A stretch of DNA of 64,000 nt from Micromonospora tarapacensis. Lineage in GTDB: Bacteria > Actinomycetota > Actinomycetes > Mycobacteriales > Micromonosporaceae. Location: contig NZ_JAHCDI010000004.1 of assembly GCF_019697375.1 (NCBI RefSeq), positions 607,324 to 671,323 on the forward strand. The letters are read 5' to 3'. Shown here one piece after another: positions 19,381 to 27,398 of this stretch. Below the pieces are notes generated by a model, which saw only the letters and a list, made by a program, of their open reading frames with translations, was not told the DNA's origin and did not search any database. Position 1 is the stretch's first letter. Every line of letters begins with the position of its first letter. Made by a program: the position numbers and the translations under genes.

Positions 19381-19482
19381 GTCTCGTCTCCCACGATGTC
19401 CAACATGGGCTCGGCCGCTGGTCAGAGCGTCGGACTGCCGGCAGCCACGTTACGGAGAGACCTACCCACGAAGGGTGGTCGG
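19381..19482 (-). ncRNA. Candidate IS110 bridge RNA region
   Basis: This is the non-coding end just upstream of the transposase start, where IS110 elements encode the guide (bridge) RNA. On the minus strand a stable hairpin, GACCACCC-UUCGU-GGGUAGGUC with a single bulge, maps to 19459-19480 and would be the 5' stem. Other short palindromes (CTGCCGGCAG) follow before the start codon. Presence of such an RNA is inferred from position and folding only. Confidence 0.35.
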
Positions 19483-19640
19483 GTCCCTATCAGCGGTCCG
19501 CCGACGCCACCCGGCCCGGCGACAACACCCCCCGGATCATGCATGCGACAGGGGCAGTAAGTCATACCGGACCGAGCGACCGAGCAGTCCCCGGCTGGGG
19601 ACGATCAAAAAGGTAACGGGTGGTGGGCGGGGGTGGGTGT

Positions 19641-19693
19641 GGGGTGGGGGTGTTGGGGGTGGGGTGGGGGTGTTGGGGGTGGGGTGGGGTGGG
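19641..19693 (+). repeat. G-rich 20-bp tandem repeat
   Basis: GGGGTGGGGGTGTTGGGGGT is repeated exactly at 19641-19660 and 19661-19680, with a partial third copy. Runs of four to five G suggest G-quadruplex formation on the plus strand. It ends only about 15 bp before the DUF3097 start and may be the displaced G-tract of element A, split by the IS110 insertion. Confidence 0.7.
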
Positions 19694-19707
19694 ACTAGCG
19701 TGGCGGG

Positions 19708-20520
19708 ATGGGACGGCGGTATGGCGATGACGTGTTGGCGGGGGACTGGCGGCGGCGGAAGGTGGCCCCCGAGGTGGAGGCCGAACCGGATCTCGTGGTC
19801 GAGGACGCCGACTCGGGATTCTGCGGCGCGGTGGTCGGCTTCGACTCCGGCGCGGTCACCCTGGAGGACCGGCACGGCCGGCGGCGCAACTTTCCGCTGC
19901 TGCCGGCCGCGTTCCTGCTCGACGGTCGCCCGGTCACGCTGCGCCGCCCGACCCGCCCTCCGGTGCCGGCGGCCCGCCGCCGCACCGCGTCGGGCTCGGT
20001 CGCGGTCGACGGGGTGCGCGCCCGGGTCGCCCGGGCCAGCCGGGTCTGGGTGGAGGGCGTCCACGACGCCGCCCTGGTCGAGCGGATCTGGGGCGACGAC
20101 CTGCGCGTCGAGGGGGTGGTGGTGGAACCGCTGTCCGGCATCGACGCCCTCGACGCCGAGGTACGCGACTTCGGCCCCGGGCCTGAGCGGCGGCTCGGCG
20201 TGCTGGTCGACCACCTGGTGCCCGGCTCCAAGGAGAGCCGGATCGTGGCCCGGGTGAACTCGCCGCACGTGCTGGTCACCGGCCACCCGTACGTCGACGT
20301 GTGGCAGGCGGTGAAACCGGCGGCGCTGGGCATCGCGGCGTGGCCGGTGGTGCCGCCGGGGCGGCCGTGGAAGGAGGGCGTCTGCGCCGCGCTCGGCGTC
20401 GCCGAGCCGGCTGCCATGTGGCGACACATCCTGTCCAGGGTGGACAGCTACGCCGACGTGGAGACACCCCTGATCAACGCGATGGAACGGTTGATCGACT
20501 TCGTGACCGAGCCGGGATGA
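19708..20520 (+). CDS. DUF3097 family protein
   Basis: A 270-residue actinobacterial protein of the DUF3097 family. Recognisable segments are DVLAGDWRRRKVAPEVEAE at the start, VEGVHDAALVERIWGDDLR near residue 115 and VLVDHLVPGSKESRI near 170. The VEGVHDAAL segment resembles the acidic Toprim-type start of small nucleic-acid enzymes, so a DNA/RNA role is possible but unproven. ATG 19708. Confidence 0.85.
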   Translation: MGRRYGDDVLAGDWRRRKVAPEVEAEPDLVVEDADSGFCGAVVGFDSGAVTLEDRHGRRRNFPLLPAAFLLDGRPVTLRRPTRPPVPAARRRTASGSVAVDGVRARVARASRVWVEGVHDAALVERIWGDDLRVEGVVVEPLSGIDALDAEVRDFGPGPERRLGVLVDHLVPGSKESRIVARVNSPHVLVTGHPYVDVWQAVKPAALGIAAWPVVPPGRPWKEGVCAALGVAEPAAMWRHILSRVDSYADVETPLINAMERLIDFVTEPG

Positions 20521-20598
20521 TCCGGCGCCCGCGCGCGCGGCAACCTGGGCCGCTACGGTGGACAACCTGATCCCTACCATCCCCCGGGGGTACTCGCG

Positions 20599-21891
20599 TT
20601 GAGCCGGTCCGAGCGGCTGGGGCGGCGGCTGCGTCAGGCATACGAGGCGGGCCGCGAGTCGTTGCGTGCGGCCCAGGAGCGGGAGCGCGCCCGGCGGGCG
20701 GCGCGCACCGAGGAGGCCGACCGGCCGATCGCCGGACTGGCGCTCGAGACCTCGGGGCCGACGGGTGACGGCGGTCCGGCGTCGACGACCAGCCGCGACG
20801 ATGCGGACGTGCCCAGGGCGCTGCGGATCGCCGCTGCGTGGTCGTGGCGGCTCATCGTCATCGGGATCGTCGGCTGGGCGTTGTTGCGGTTCGTCGGCGC
20901 CGTCCGCATCGTCATCGTCCCGCTGCTGGTGGCGTTGCTGCTTGCGGCGTTGCTGGCGCCGGCTGTCGGCTGGCTGCTGCGCGCCCGGTTCCCCCGCACG
21001 CTCGCCACCGCGGTGGTGCTGATCGGCGGGCTCGCCGCCGTGGTCGGCACGCTGACCCTGGTGGTCAACCAGTTCATCGCCGGACTGCCCGAGCTGAGTG
21101 CCAGCGCCGCGGCCGGCATCGGGCAGATCCAGGACTGGCTGCGCGACGGGCCGCTGAATCTCTCCGACGGGCAACTCGACAAGTACATCGAGGCCGGGCA
21201 GAACTGGATCAACGAGAACAGCCAGTCGTTGACCAGCGGTGCGATCTCCACCGCGGGCACCGTCGTCGAGATGCTCACCGGCACCCTGCTGGTGCTGTTC
21301 GCGATGTTCTTCTTCCTCCGCGACGGGGATCGCATCTGGCTGTTCCTCGTCGGGACGTTCCCGGTCGCCGCCCGCTGGCGGGTGAACGACGCCGGCCGCG
21401 CCTCCTGGCTGACCCTGGTGGCCTACGTGCGGGCCACCGTGCTGGTGGCGTTCATCGACGCGGTCGGCATCGGCATCGCGTTGGTGCTGTTCGACGTGCC
21501 GTTCGCCTTCCCGCTGGCCGCACTGGTGTTCCTCGGCGCGTTCATCCCGATTGTCGGCGCGACGTTGTCCGGGGCGGTCGCGGTGCTGGTCGCCCTCGTC
21601 GACGGTGGCTGGGTCACCGCGTTGATCATCCTCGGCGCGGTGATCGTGGTCCAGCAGGTGGAGGGGAACATCCTCCAGCCGTGGATCATGGGTCGGGCGG
21701 TGGCCCTGCACCCGCTGCCCGTGGTGCTGGCGGTGACCGCCGGGGTGGTGCTCGACGGCATCGTCGGGGCGCTGGTCGCGGTGCCGCTGATCGCCGTGCT
21801 CAACACCGCGGTCCGCCGCCTGTCCCGCCCCCGGCCCGGCCCGCCGCCACCGGCCCCGGAGACAGTCGTGATCAGCTCGACCGCGCCGTGA
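20599..21891 (+). CDS. AI-2E family permease (PerM/YdiK type)
   Basis: A 430-residue membrane protein with a 75-residue charged N-terminal tail and about eight hydrophobic helices. The family pattern is visible in LFAMFFFLRDGDRIW near residue 235 and QQVEGNILQPWIMGRAVALHPL near 350. These exporters move ions or small molecules; despite the name, few transport autoinducer-2. TTG 20599 begins the open frame (LSRSERLGRRLRQAY), with no clear ribosome site. Confidence 0.85.
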   Translation: MSRSERLGRRLRQAYEAGRESLRAAQERERARRAARTEEADRPIAGLALETSGPTGDGGPASTTSRDDADVPRALRIAAAWSWRLIVIGIVGWALLRFVGAVRIVIVPLLVALLLAALLAPAVGWLLRARFPRTLATAVVLIGGLAAVVGTLTLVVNQFIAGLPELSASAAAGIGQIQDWLRDGPLNLSDGQLDKYIEAGQNWINENSQSLTSGAISTAGTVVEMLTGTLLVLFAMFFFLRDGDRIWLFLVGTFPVAARWRVNDAGRASWLTLVAYVRATVLVAFIDAVGIGIALVLFDVPFAFPLAALVFLGAFIPIVGATLSGAVAVLVALVDGGWVTALIILGAVIVVQQVEGNILQPWIMGRAVALHPLPVVLAVTAGVVLDGIVGALVAVPLIAVLNTAVRRLSRPRPGPPPPAPETVVISSTAP

Positions 21892-21913
21892 CCGGCGCGG
21901 CCGGGCGGGCAGG

Positions 21914-23233
21914 TCAGGGCTCGTCGTCGGGGCTACGGGTGAAGACGAAGGTGGCGATGTCCAGGGCGACCGGGCCGCCCGCCTCGTCCCGCAACACGGC
22001 CAGCACCTCGCCGTCCTCGGGGCCGCTGCGCCCGCGCCAGCGATCCGGCCCGTCCGGCGCGTAGCGGCTGATCCGTTCGCCGCGCAGGGCGCCGACCAGT
22101 TCCCCGGTGGTCCGGTCCCAGCTCACGTCGAGCGGGATGCCCATCCACCACCAACGGCCGGCCAGCGCGGCCACGTCGGCCGGGGGCGGGGCGTCGGCCG
22201 GGAGCCAGGGGCGGGCCGGCGCCGGCTCGGCGTCCAGCACGCTTGTCAGGACCTGGTGGCCCAGGGTGCCGATGCCGCCGGTGCGGAAGCCGTACGAGTT
22301 GGCGAAGCCGACGACACCGGTGCGGCTGCGCCGGTGCACGGCCAGGACGGCGACGTATCCGGGCATCGAGCCGCCGTGCCCGGCGTAGATCCGGTCGCCC
22401 ACCCGGGTCAGCTGGATCCCGAGGCCGTACCCGCCGCGCCAGGAGTCGAGGTCGCCGAGGACCACCGGGGCGCACATCTCGTCGAGGGTGGCCGGCGCGA
22501 GCACGGCCGGGTCCGGGTCGGCGAGAAAGGCCGCCCAGCGGGCGAGATCCGTGGTGGTGGACCAGAGCTGCCCGGCGGGGGCCATCGCCCGGGTGTCGGT
22601 ACGCGGCTCCTCCCGCAGCGTGTCGTGCCACGGGTGCACCACGTAGCCCGCTGCGAACGGTCCGGTGGCCGCGTACGTGGTCCGGAGCATGCCCAGCGGC
22701 GCGAGGATCCGTTCCCGCACCAACTGGGCCCAGGGCGTCCCGGTCAACCGCTCCAGTGCCCCGCCGAGCAGCCCGTACGCCAGGTTGGAGTAGTGGAAGG
22801 CGCGGTGCGGCGGGTAGGCGATCTTGGTGGCGCCGAACCCGGCGACCAGGGTGGCCAGGTCGACGCCCTCGCTGCGCTCCCACCACGGCCCGTCGGGCTC
22901 GCGTTGCAGGCCGCCGGCGTGCCCGAGCAGTTGTCGCAGGGTGACCGGGCCGGCCGCGGCAGCCTCGGGCAGGTGCCGGCGCAGCGGGTCGTCCAGCGCC
23001 AGGCGGCCGGCGTCGCGCTCCTGCATGACCAGCACGGCGGTCATCGTCTTGGTGATCGAACCGATCCGGTACTGCAGGTCGCCGGCGGGGCTCGGATGTG
23101 TCCCGGCGGTGGCCAGGTGGGTCAGCCCGCGCTCACGGACCACTCCGACGACCAGTGACGGCACGTGGCCGGTGGACTGTGCGTCGGCCACCAGGGCGTC
23201 GACCTGCCGGGCGGTTTCGGGACGTAGGGACAC
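21914..23233 (-). CDS. Class C beta-lactamase-related serine hydrolase
   Basis: Penicillin-binding-like serine hydrolase of 439 residues. Catalytic SITK (SxxK) is at residues 59-62, the Tyr motif in FHYSNLAYG near 165, and the HGGSMPGY segment near 310 replaces KTG. A C-terminal beta-rich domain (GRWWWMGIPLDVSW onward) is of the type fused to such hydrolases. GTG 23233 is preferred, as GAGGGAGAG precedes it by about 5 nt; ATG 23260 would add MTATIEGEF. No signal peptide is clear. Substrate is unknown. Confidence 0.85.
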   Translation of the reverse strand: MSLRPETARQVDALVADAQSTGHVPSLVVGVVRERGLTHLATAGTHPSPAGDLQYRIGSITKTMTAVLVMQERDAGRLALDDPLRRHLPEAAAAGPVTLRQLLGHAGGLQREPDGPWWERSEGVDLATLVAGFGATKIAYPPHRAFHYSNLAYGLLGGALERLTGTPWAQLVRERILAPLGMLRTTYAATGPFAAGYVVHPWHDTLREEPRTDTRAMAPAGQLWSTTTDLARWAAFLADPDPAVLAPATLDEMCAPVVLGDLDSWRGGYGLGIQLTRVGDRIYAGHGGSMPGYVAVLAVHRRSRTGVVGFANSYGFRTGGIGTLGHQVLTSVLDAEPAPARPWLPADAPPPADVAALAGRWWWMGIPLDVSWDRTTGELVGALRGERISRYAPDGPDRWRGRSGPEDGEVLAVLRDEAGGPVALDIATFVFTRSPDDEP

Positions 23234-23254
23234 GAACTCTCCCTCGATGGTGGC

Positions 23255-23306
23255 TGTCATGAGCCTACGATCATGACAGTTCGATGACACGTGCATTGCC
23301 GTGTCA
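23255..23306. promoter_or_regulatory. Two palindromes between the divergent hydrolase and nfeD genes
   Basis: TGTCATGA and TCATGACA (23255-23262, 23271-23278) are perfect inverted repeats around 8 nt, and TGACACG/CGTGTCA (23285-23291, 23300-23306) is a second pair. Both lie in the only gap between the divergent genes and are plausible operators; a regulator is not identifiable. Confidence 0.45.
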
Positions 23307-23316
23307 CGATCTAGCT

Positions 23317-23787
23317 GTGGATGCCGTGTTGTGGATCGTGCTGGGTGTGGTATTAGCGGTCGCTGAGATCTTCACCGCGACGTTGTTCCTGATCATGTTC
23401 GCGGTCGGGGCGTTCGCCGCCGCCGGTGCCGCCGCGCTCGGTGCGCCGGTGGCCGTACAGGCGGTGGTTTTCGCCGTCGTGTCCGCGCTGACGGTGTTCG
23501 CCGCGCGACCGATCATCCAGCGGCACAAGCAGACCGCGCTGGAGAGCGGCGACACGGCGTTCGGGATCGAGGCGATCGAGGGCTCGACCGCCCTGGTGCT
23601 GGAGCAGGTCGGTGCCGACCAGGGCATGGTCAAGATCGACGGTGAGATATGGAGCGCCCGCGCCTACGATGCCACCCAGATTTTGGCACCCGGTGAACGG
23701 GTGCAGGTTATCCAGGTCAAGGGAGCGGTAGCCCTGGTCTGGCGGGACGTTACGACGCCCGGTGAGCTACCCGAAGCGGAAAGGTGA
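23317..23787 (+). CDS. NfeD-like membrane protein
   Basis: A 156-residue protein with two to three N-terminal hydrophobic helices (about residues 3-65) and a C-terminal OB-fold domain (GSTALVLEQVGADQGMVKIDG onwards), as in short NfeD proteins. NfeD partners SPFH proteins in membrane microdomains. GTG 23317 begins the hydrophobic stretch VDAVLWIVLGVV; the open frame upstream is not membrane-like. The SPFH gene follows 4 bp later, so the two form an operon. Confidence 0.85.
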   Translation: MDAVLWIVLGVVLAVAEIFTATLFLIMFAVGAFAAAGAAALGAPVAVQAVVFAVVSALTVFAARPIIQRHKQTALESGDTAFGIEAIEGSTALVLEQVGADQGMVKIDGEIWSARAYDATQILAPGERVQVIQVKGAVALVWRDVTTPGELPEAER

Positions 23788-23791
23788 ACGG

Positions 23792-24901
23792 ATGGAATTC
23801 GTGTTCCCCGTCCTGTTGATAGCCGTCGCGTTGATTGCGGTGATCACTCTGGCCAAGTCGGTGCGGATCGTGCCGCAGCAGCGCCAGGACGTGGTCGAGC
23901 GGCTCGGCCGGTACAAGCGCACCCTGAACCCGGGGCTCAACATCCTCGTCCCGTTCGTCGACGCGGTGCGCACCAAGGTCGACATGCGTGAGCAGGTGGT
24001 CAGCTTCCCGCCGCAGCCGGTGATCACCTCTGACAACCTGGTCGTGTCGATCGACACCGTCCTCTACTTCAAGGTGGTGGACTCCGTCCGGGCCACCTAC
24101 GAGATCTCCAACTTCCTCCAGGCGATCGAGCAGCTCACCGTCACCACCCTGCGTAACGTGATCGGTTCGCTGGACCTGGAGCGCGCCCTCACCAGCCGTG
24201 AGGAGATCAACCGGCACCTCTCCGGCGTGCTGGACGAGACCACCGGCCGGTGGGGCATCAAGGTGACCCGGGTCGAGATCAAGGCGATCGAGCCGCCGCC
24301 GAGCATCCGCGACTCGATGGAGAAGCAGATGCGCGCCGAGCGGGACCGCCGTGCCGCGATCCTGAACGCGGAGGGGCACAAGCAGTCACAGATCCTCTCT
24401 GCCGAGGGTGAGAAGCAGGCGGCCGTGCTGCGTGCCGACGGTGACCGGCAGGCCCGCATCCTGCAGGCCGAGGGCCAGGCGAAGGCGATCCGTAAGGTGT
24501 TCGACGCCATCCACCAGGCCAACCCGAGCCAGAAGGTGCTCGCCTACCAGTACCTCCAGGCCCTGCCCCAGATCGCCAACGGCACGGCCAACAAGGTCTG
24601 GATCGTGCCGGCCGAGCTGACCAAGGCGCTGGAGGGTATGGGCGGGGCGCTCGGCGGGTTGAGCCAGATGGTCGGCGACGCGCCGAGCAAGGAGGCGTCC
24701 GACGACGCCACCGCGGTGGAGCGGGAGGCGGCCGAGGCCGCGCAGGCCGCCGCCGCGGCGGCAGCGGAGATCCACAACGAGGTACGGGTGGCCGAGGCGC
24801 AGGCCAGCGGCGGCAACGCGCCGCAGGGGCTGCCCGCCCCGGAGCCGGTCTCACCGGCGAGCCTGGTGAACGACACCTCCGACCAGCGCGAACGGGGCTG
24901 A
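23792..24901 (+). CDS. SPFH/Band-7 (stomatin-like) protein
   Basis: A 369-residue stomatin-like scaffold. An N-terminal membrane anchor (residues 1-22) is followed by the SPFH domain: IVPQQRQDVVERLGRYKRTL, DMREQVVSFPPQPVITSDN, and VRATYEISNFLQAIEQL. A coiled-coil with repeated EG-x-K/R-Q pattern (ILNAEGHKQSQILSAEGEKQ) comes next, then an Ala-rich tail. It likely oligomerises with the NfeD-like protein at the membrane. ATG 23792 is close to the nfeD stop. Confidence 0.92.
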   Translation: MEFVFPVLLIAVALIAVITLAKSVRIVPQQRQDVVERLGRYKRTLNPGLNILVPFVDAVRTKVDMREQVVSFPPQPVITSDNLVVSIDTVLYFKVVDSVRATYEISNFLQAIEQLTVTTLRNVIGSLDLERALTSREEINRHLSGVLDETTGRWGIKVTRVEIKAIEPPPSIRDSMEKQMRAERDRRAAILNAEGHKQSQILSAEGEKQAAVLRADGDRQARILQAEGQAKAIRKVFDAIHQANPSQKVLAYQYLQALPQIANGTANKVWIVPAELTKALEGMGGALGGLSQMVGDAPSKEASDDATAVEREAAEAAQAAAAAAAEIHNEVRVAEAQASGGNAPQGLPAPEPVSPASLVNDTSDQRERG

Positions 24902-25091
24902 GCCGGAGCCGGTCCGGACCGGCGTGACCCGCACCGAGACCGGATGGCGGGCGGCCCGGCGCCTCGACAAACACGAGAATTGCTCATGAGGCGCTTCGGT
25001 GCCTGCCACCATCGCTGGTAGACGGGTGGTGACCAGGCATCGGGGCGCCTCGGCGCGTCCCGGCACCACTCGCGGATGAGCGAGGTGACGG

Positions 25092-26204
25092 ATGGAACCG
25101 GTGAGGCGGCTGTGGTCCACGCCGGAGGTGCCCGGGGCACACGACCCTGGCGGGCCGCTCGGCACCCGACGTACCGGCGGCGGTTTCGGCGTCCTTCCCT
25201 TCGTCGACGAGCCGGCGCCGCCCGGGCCGGCCACCAACGCCAGCTGGGCCTGGTCGCTGCGGCGGCTGGCCCGCGCCGCGGTCTGGCTGCTGCCGGCGTA
25301 CGCGATCCTCTACGGCTCGGTGGCGATGGCCAGCGACGGCGGGGTGGGCAACGACCCCTACCCGGCCGACGGCCGGGCGTTGTACCTGATCGGCTGGGTG
25401 GCCGCGGTCTGGCTCGGCCTGCTGGCGCTGCTCGGGCTGACCGGCCTGCTCGCCGCCACCCGCAGCCGCCACGCCGCAGTGGCCGGGCTGCTGGTCGGCA
25501 TCGCCGGCACCGTGCTCATGCTGCCCTTCGCGGGTCTGTCCGAGCAGACCTCGGTCTTCGGCACGACCGCCCGGTCGCTGGTGCTGGTCGGTGCGACCTG
25601 TTACTCGGTGGGCTGGCTGCTCGCCGGGTGGGCGGTGGCCCGCTCGGGGATGTTCAGCATCGGGGACGGGACGATGCTGATCATCGCCAGCCCCCTGCTC
25701 GGCCTCGGCGGGGCGCTGATCGGTTCGTTGCAGACCTTCGGGGCGATCTTCGTGCTGATCGCCGGCATCGGCATCGCGTACCGTTCGGGGCGCCTGATGC
25801 CGCGGGAGATCCTCCGCGACGCCGGCAGCGCCAGCGTCGCCACGGCCGGACCCGGCGGCCCGATCGGGCCGGGGGCGCCGGCCCGCTGGGCGCGGCCTGA
25901 CCGCCGGCCGGTTTCGAGAATGACGCCGGCCGCCGATCAGGAATCGGCGGCATCCCGCCGCGAAACTGTCGGATTCCGGACCGGCCGCCATGCCATCGGT
26001 GGGTGGCGTTCCTTCGCGGTGGTGTCGCGAAAACATGTGATCAGCTCTTTCGGGGCCGGGTCGACGACCGGCGGGGCCGTTCGGCCATTGTCGGCGGACA
26101 TTTCGCCGAGGTGTTGCCGTTCATCAACATGCCACCATGGGTGCTCATTTCCCACCTGTGAGACATTCATGGAGTTCATGTCGTGCCTGCGTTATCCCGA
26201 TTGA
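25092..26204 (+). CDS. Membrane protein of unknown function
   Basis: A protein with a Gly/Pro-rich N-terminal tail and six hydrophobic helices between residues 55 and 235; the pattern resembles DUF4386-like permease fragments but no family is certain. GAGGTGA precedes the ATG at 25092. Coding signal is strong only to about 25895; after that GC3 is lost although the frame stays open to 26204 and overlaps the next gene. Another frame stops at 25900, so a frame change near the GGGGG at 25871 may hide the real end. Confidence 0.65.
   Translation: MEPVRRLWSTPEVPGAHDPGGPLGTRRTGGGFGVLPFVDEPAPPGPATNASWAWSLRRLARAAVWLLPAYAILYGSVAMASDGGVGNDPYPADGRALYLIGWVAAVWLGLLALLGLTGLLAATRSRHAAVAGLLVGIAGTVLMLPFAGLSEQTSVFGTTARSLVLVGATCYSVGWLLAGWAVARSGMFSIGDGTMLIIASPLLGLGGALIGSLQTFGAIFVLIAGIGIAYRSGRLMPREILRDAGSASVATAGPGGPIGPGAPARWARPDRRPVSRMTPAADQESAASRRETVGFRTGRHAIGGWRSFAVVSRKHVISSFGAGSTTGGAVRPLSADISPRCCRSSTCHHGCSFPTCETFMEFMSCLRYPD
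26129..26147 (+). promoter_or_regulatory. Motif shared with the 63.5 kb promoter
   Basis: ATGCCACCATGGGTGCTCA lies 35 bp before the start of the receiver-TIR gene. The same sequence with one change stands before the sulfotransferase gene (63502-63520). It contains a small CACC/GGGTG symmetry and could be a promoter or operator. Confidence 0.4.
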
Positions 26205-27196
26205 CCGTGCTGCTGTGTGACTCCGGTGTCGCCGCCGGACGGCTCTACCAGGAGTTGACCGGTAGCCCGTTGGTGGAGCGTGTGGTGGTGGCGGCAAGTC
26301 TCGACGAGGCGATCCGCGGCACCGCGGACAACGCCTTCGACGTGGTGATCGTCGACCCGCTGTCGACCGGCCTGGCCCGCACCGGTGAGCTGGCGCTCGG
26401 CTGGTCGGCGGCGGGAATGGCCGTCGTGCTGCATGTCGACCAGGCGGTGGTGGAGGAACAGGCGTCGGTGTTCTATCGCGGTGAGCGGGTCGGGCTGAAG
26501 GAGCTGTACACCCTCGACAAGCGGACTCCGGCGCAGATGCTGGCCGCCGAGGCCGAGGCGATGTTGATCAAGTGCCGGGAGTTCCGGCTGCTGGCCACCG
26601 GCCGCTCGCGCACCGACCGGCTGCTCGACCGGATGCGCGACATGGCGGCCGACAGCGGTGACGACAATCTGGAACAGCTGGTGGAGGACGTCGACGAGAC
26701 CCGCAGCCTGGAACGGGCGCGCACGGGCGTGGTGCGGCCGGCCGTCGCCCGCGGCAGCGTCTTCCTGTCGTACCGCTTCGAGGAGGAGGACGGCTATGTG
26801 CGGGGGTTGACCGGCCTGCTGGAGGACCAGGGCTTCACGGTGGTCACCGGGCGTGGCGCCGACGGTTACGTCGGCGCGGCGGTGCTCAACCGGATCCGCG
26901 GGTGCGAGTTCTTCGTGTCGCTGATGACCCGCGCCCGGCCGTTCGCCGGAGCCGGGCAGAAGTACGCCACGAGCGCCTGGCTGATCGAGGAGAAGGGGGC
27001 GGCGCTCGCCTACCGCAAGTACCTGGTGCTGCTGGTGGAGGAGGGGGTGGACGACATCGGCGGGCTACAGGGCGACTGGCAGCGGCACGTGTTCACACCC
27101 ACCACCTTCACCACGGCGGCCCGCGCCGCGGTGGCCCAGCTGCGCCACCGCAGCGGGCGGCCGGACGCGGTGGACGATGACCACCAGTCGCGGTGA
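26183..27196 (+). CDS. Receiver-like plus TIR domain protein
   Basis: A 337-residue two-domain protein. Residues 6-115 look like a receiver fold: VLLCDSG with an acidic Asp13, AFDVVIVDPL with Asp58 at the phospho-acceptor place, and LDKR near 112. Residues 190-325 are a TIR domain: GSVFLSYRFEEED, the middle LLEDQGFTVVTGR, CEFFVSLMTR, and SAWLIEEKGAA, whose Glu269/270 match the catalytic Glu of NAD-cleaving TIR domains. A helical linker (125-185) joins them. GTG 26183 has GGAG 8 nt before it. It is the first gene of a possible conflict-type locus; NADase activity is not shown. Confidence 0.75.
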   Translation: MPALSRLTVLLCDSGVAAGRLYQELTGSPLVERVVVAASLDEAIRGTADNAFDVVIVDPLSTGLARTGELALGWSAAGMAVVLHVDQAVVEEQASVFYRGERVGLKELYTLDKRTPAQMLAAEAEAMLIKCREFRLLATGRSRTDRLLDRMRDMAADSGDDNLEQLVEDVDETRSLERARTGVVRPAVARGSVFLSYRFEEEDGYVRGLTGLLEDQGFTVVTGRGADGYVGAAVLNRIRGCEFFVSLMTRARPFAGAGQKYATSAWLIEEKGAALAYRKYLVLLVEEGVDDIGGLQGDWQRHVFTPTTFTTAARAAVAQLRHRSGRPDAVDDDHQSR

Positions 27197-27398
27197 ACCG
27201 CAACCCATCGTCCGTTCGGCCCAAATAAGCTCGACTGATTGAAGGATCTCTTTGTCCTTCCTCTGTGCTAATTACTTGGTTGGTTGGCGCGTGGATTGCA
27301 GATCGCGAAATGGTGGCGCCCGGAAGGATGCGGACGGTTGTGGCCAACACCTATTGTTGGGTAATCGGCGGCAGGCCCTGACCTCGTCGGAGGACGTT
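27197..27398 (+). promoter_or_regulatory. Low-GC gap with hairpin and ribosome site
   Basis: The gap is clearly poorer in GC than its surroundings between 27225 and 27350. A short hairpin GAAGGA...TCCTTC lies near 27240-27262 and may end the TIR transcript or be a regulatory stem. GGAGGA at 27389-27394 is the ribosome site of the next gene. No coding signal is seen, although the open frame of the next gene extends back to 27252. Confidence 0.4.

Larger units (their letters stand above)
18159..19490 (-). mobile_element. IS110-family insertion sequence
   Basis: One complete transposase gene plus flanking non-coding ends. GTCCCTAT occurs at both proposed edges (18159-18166 and 19483-19490) and may mark the recombination core, giving an element of about 1.32 kb. 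It has no terminal inverted repeats, as expected for the family. It stands inside the G-rich side of palindromic element A; some IS110 relatives insert at REP-like palindromes. Exact ends are inferred. Confidence 0.6.

Noticed and set aside
19641..19693. CRISPR array
   Set aside because: Head-to-tail G-rich repeats without spacers.
19537..21711. A 724-codon minus-strand frame
   Set aside because: Shadow of DUF3097 and the AI-2E permease genes.
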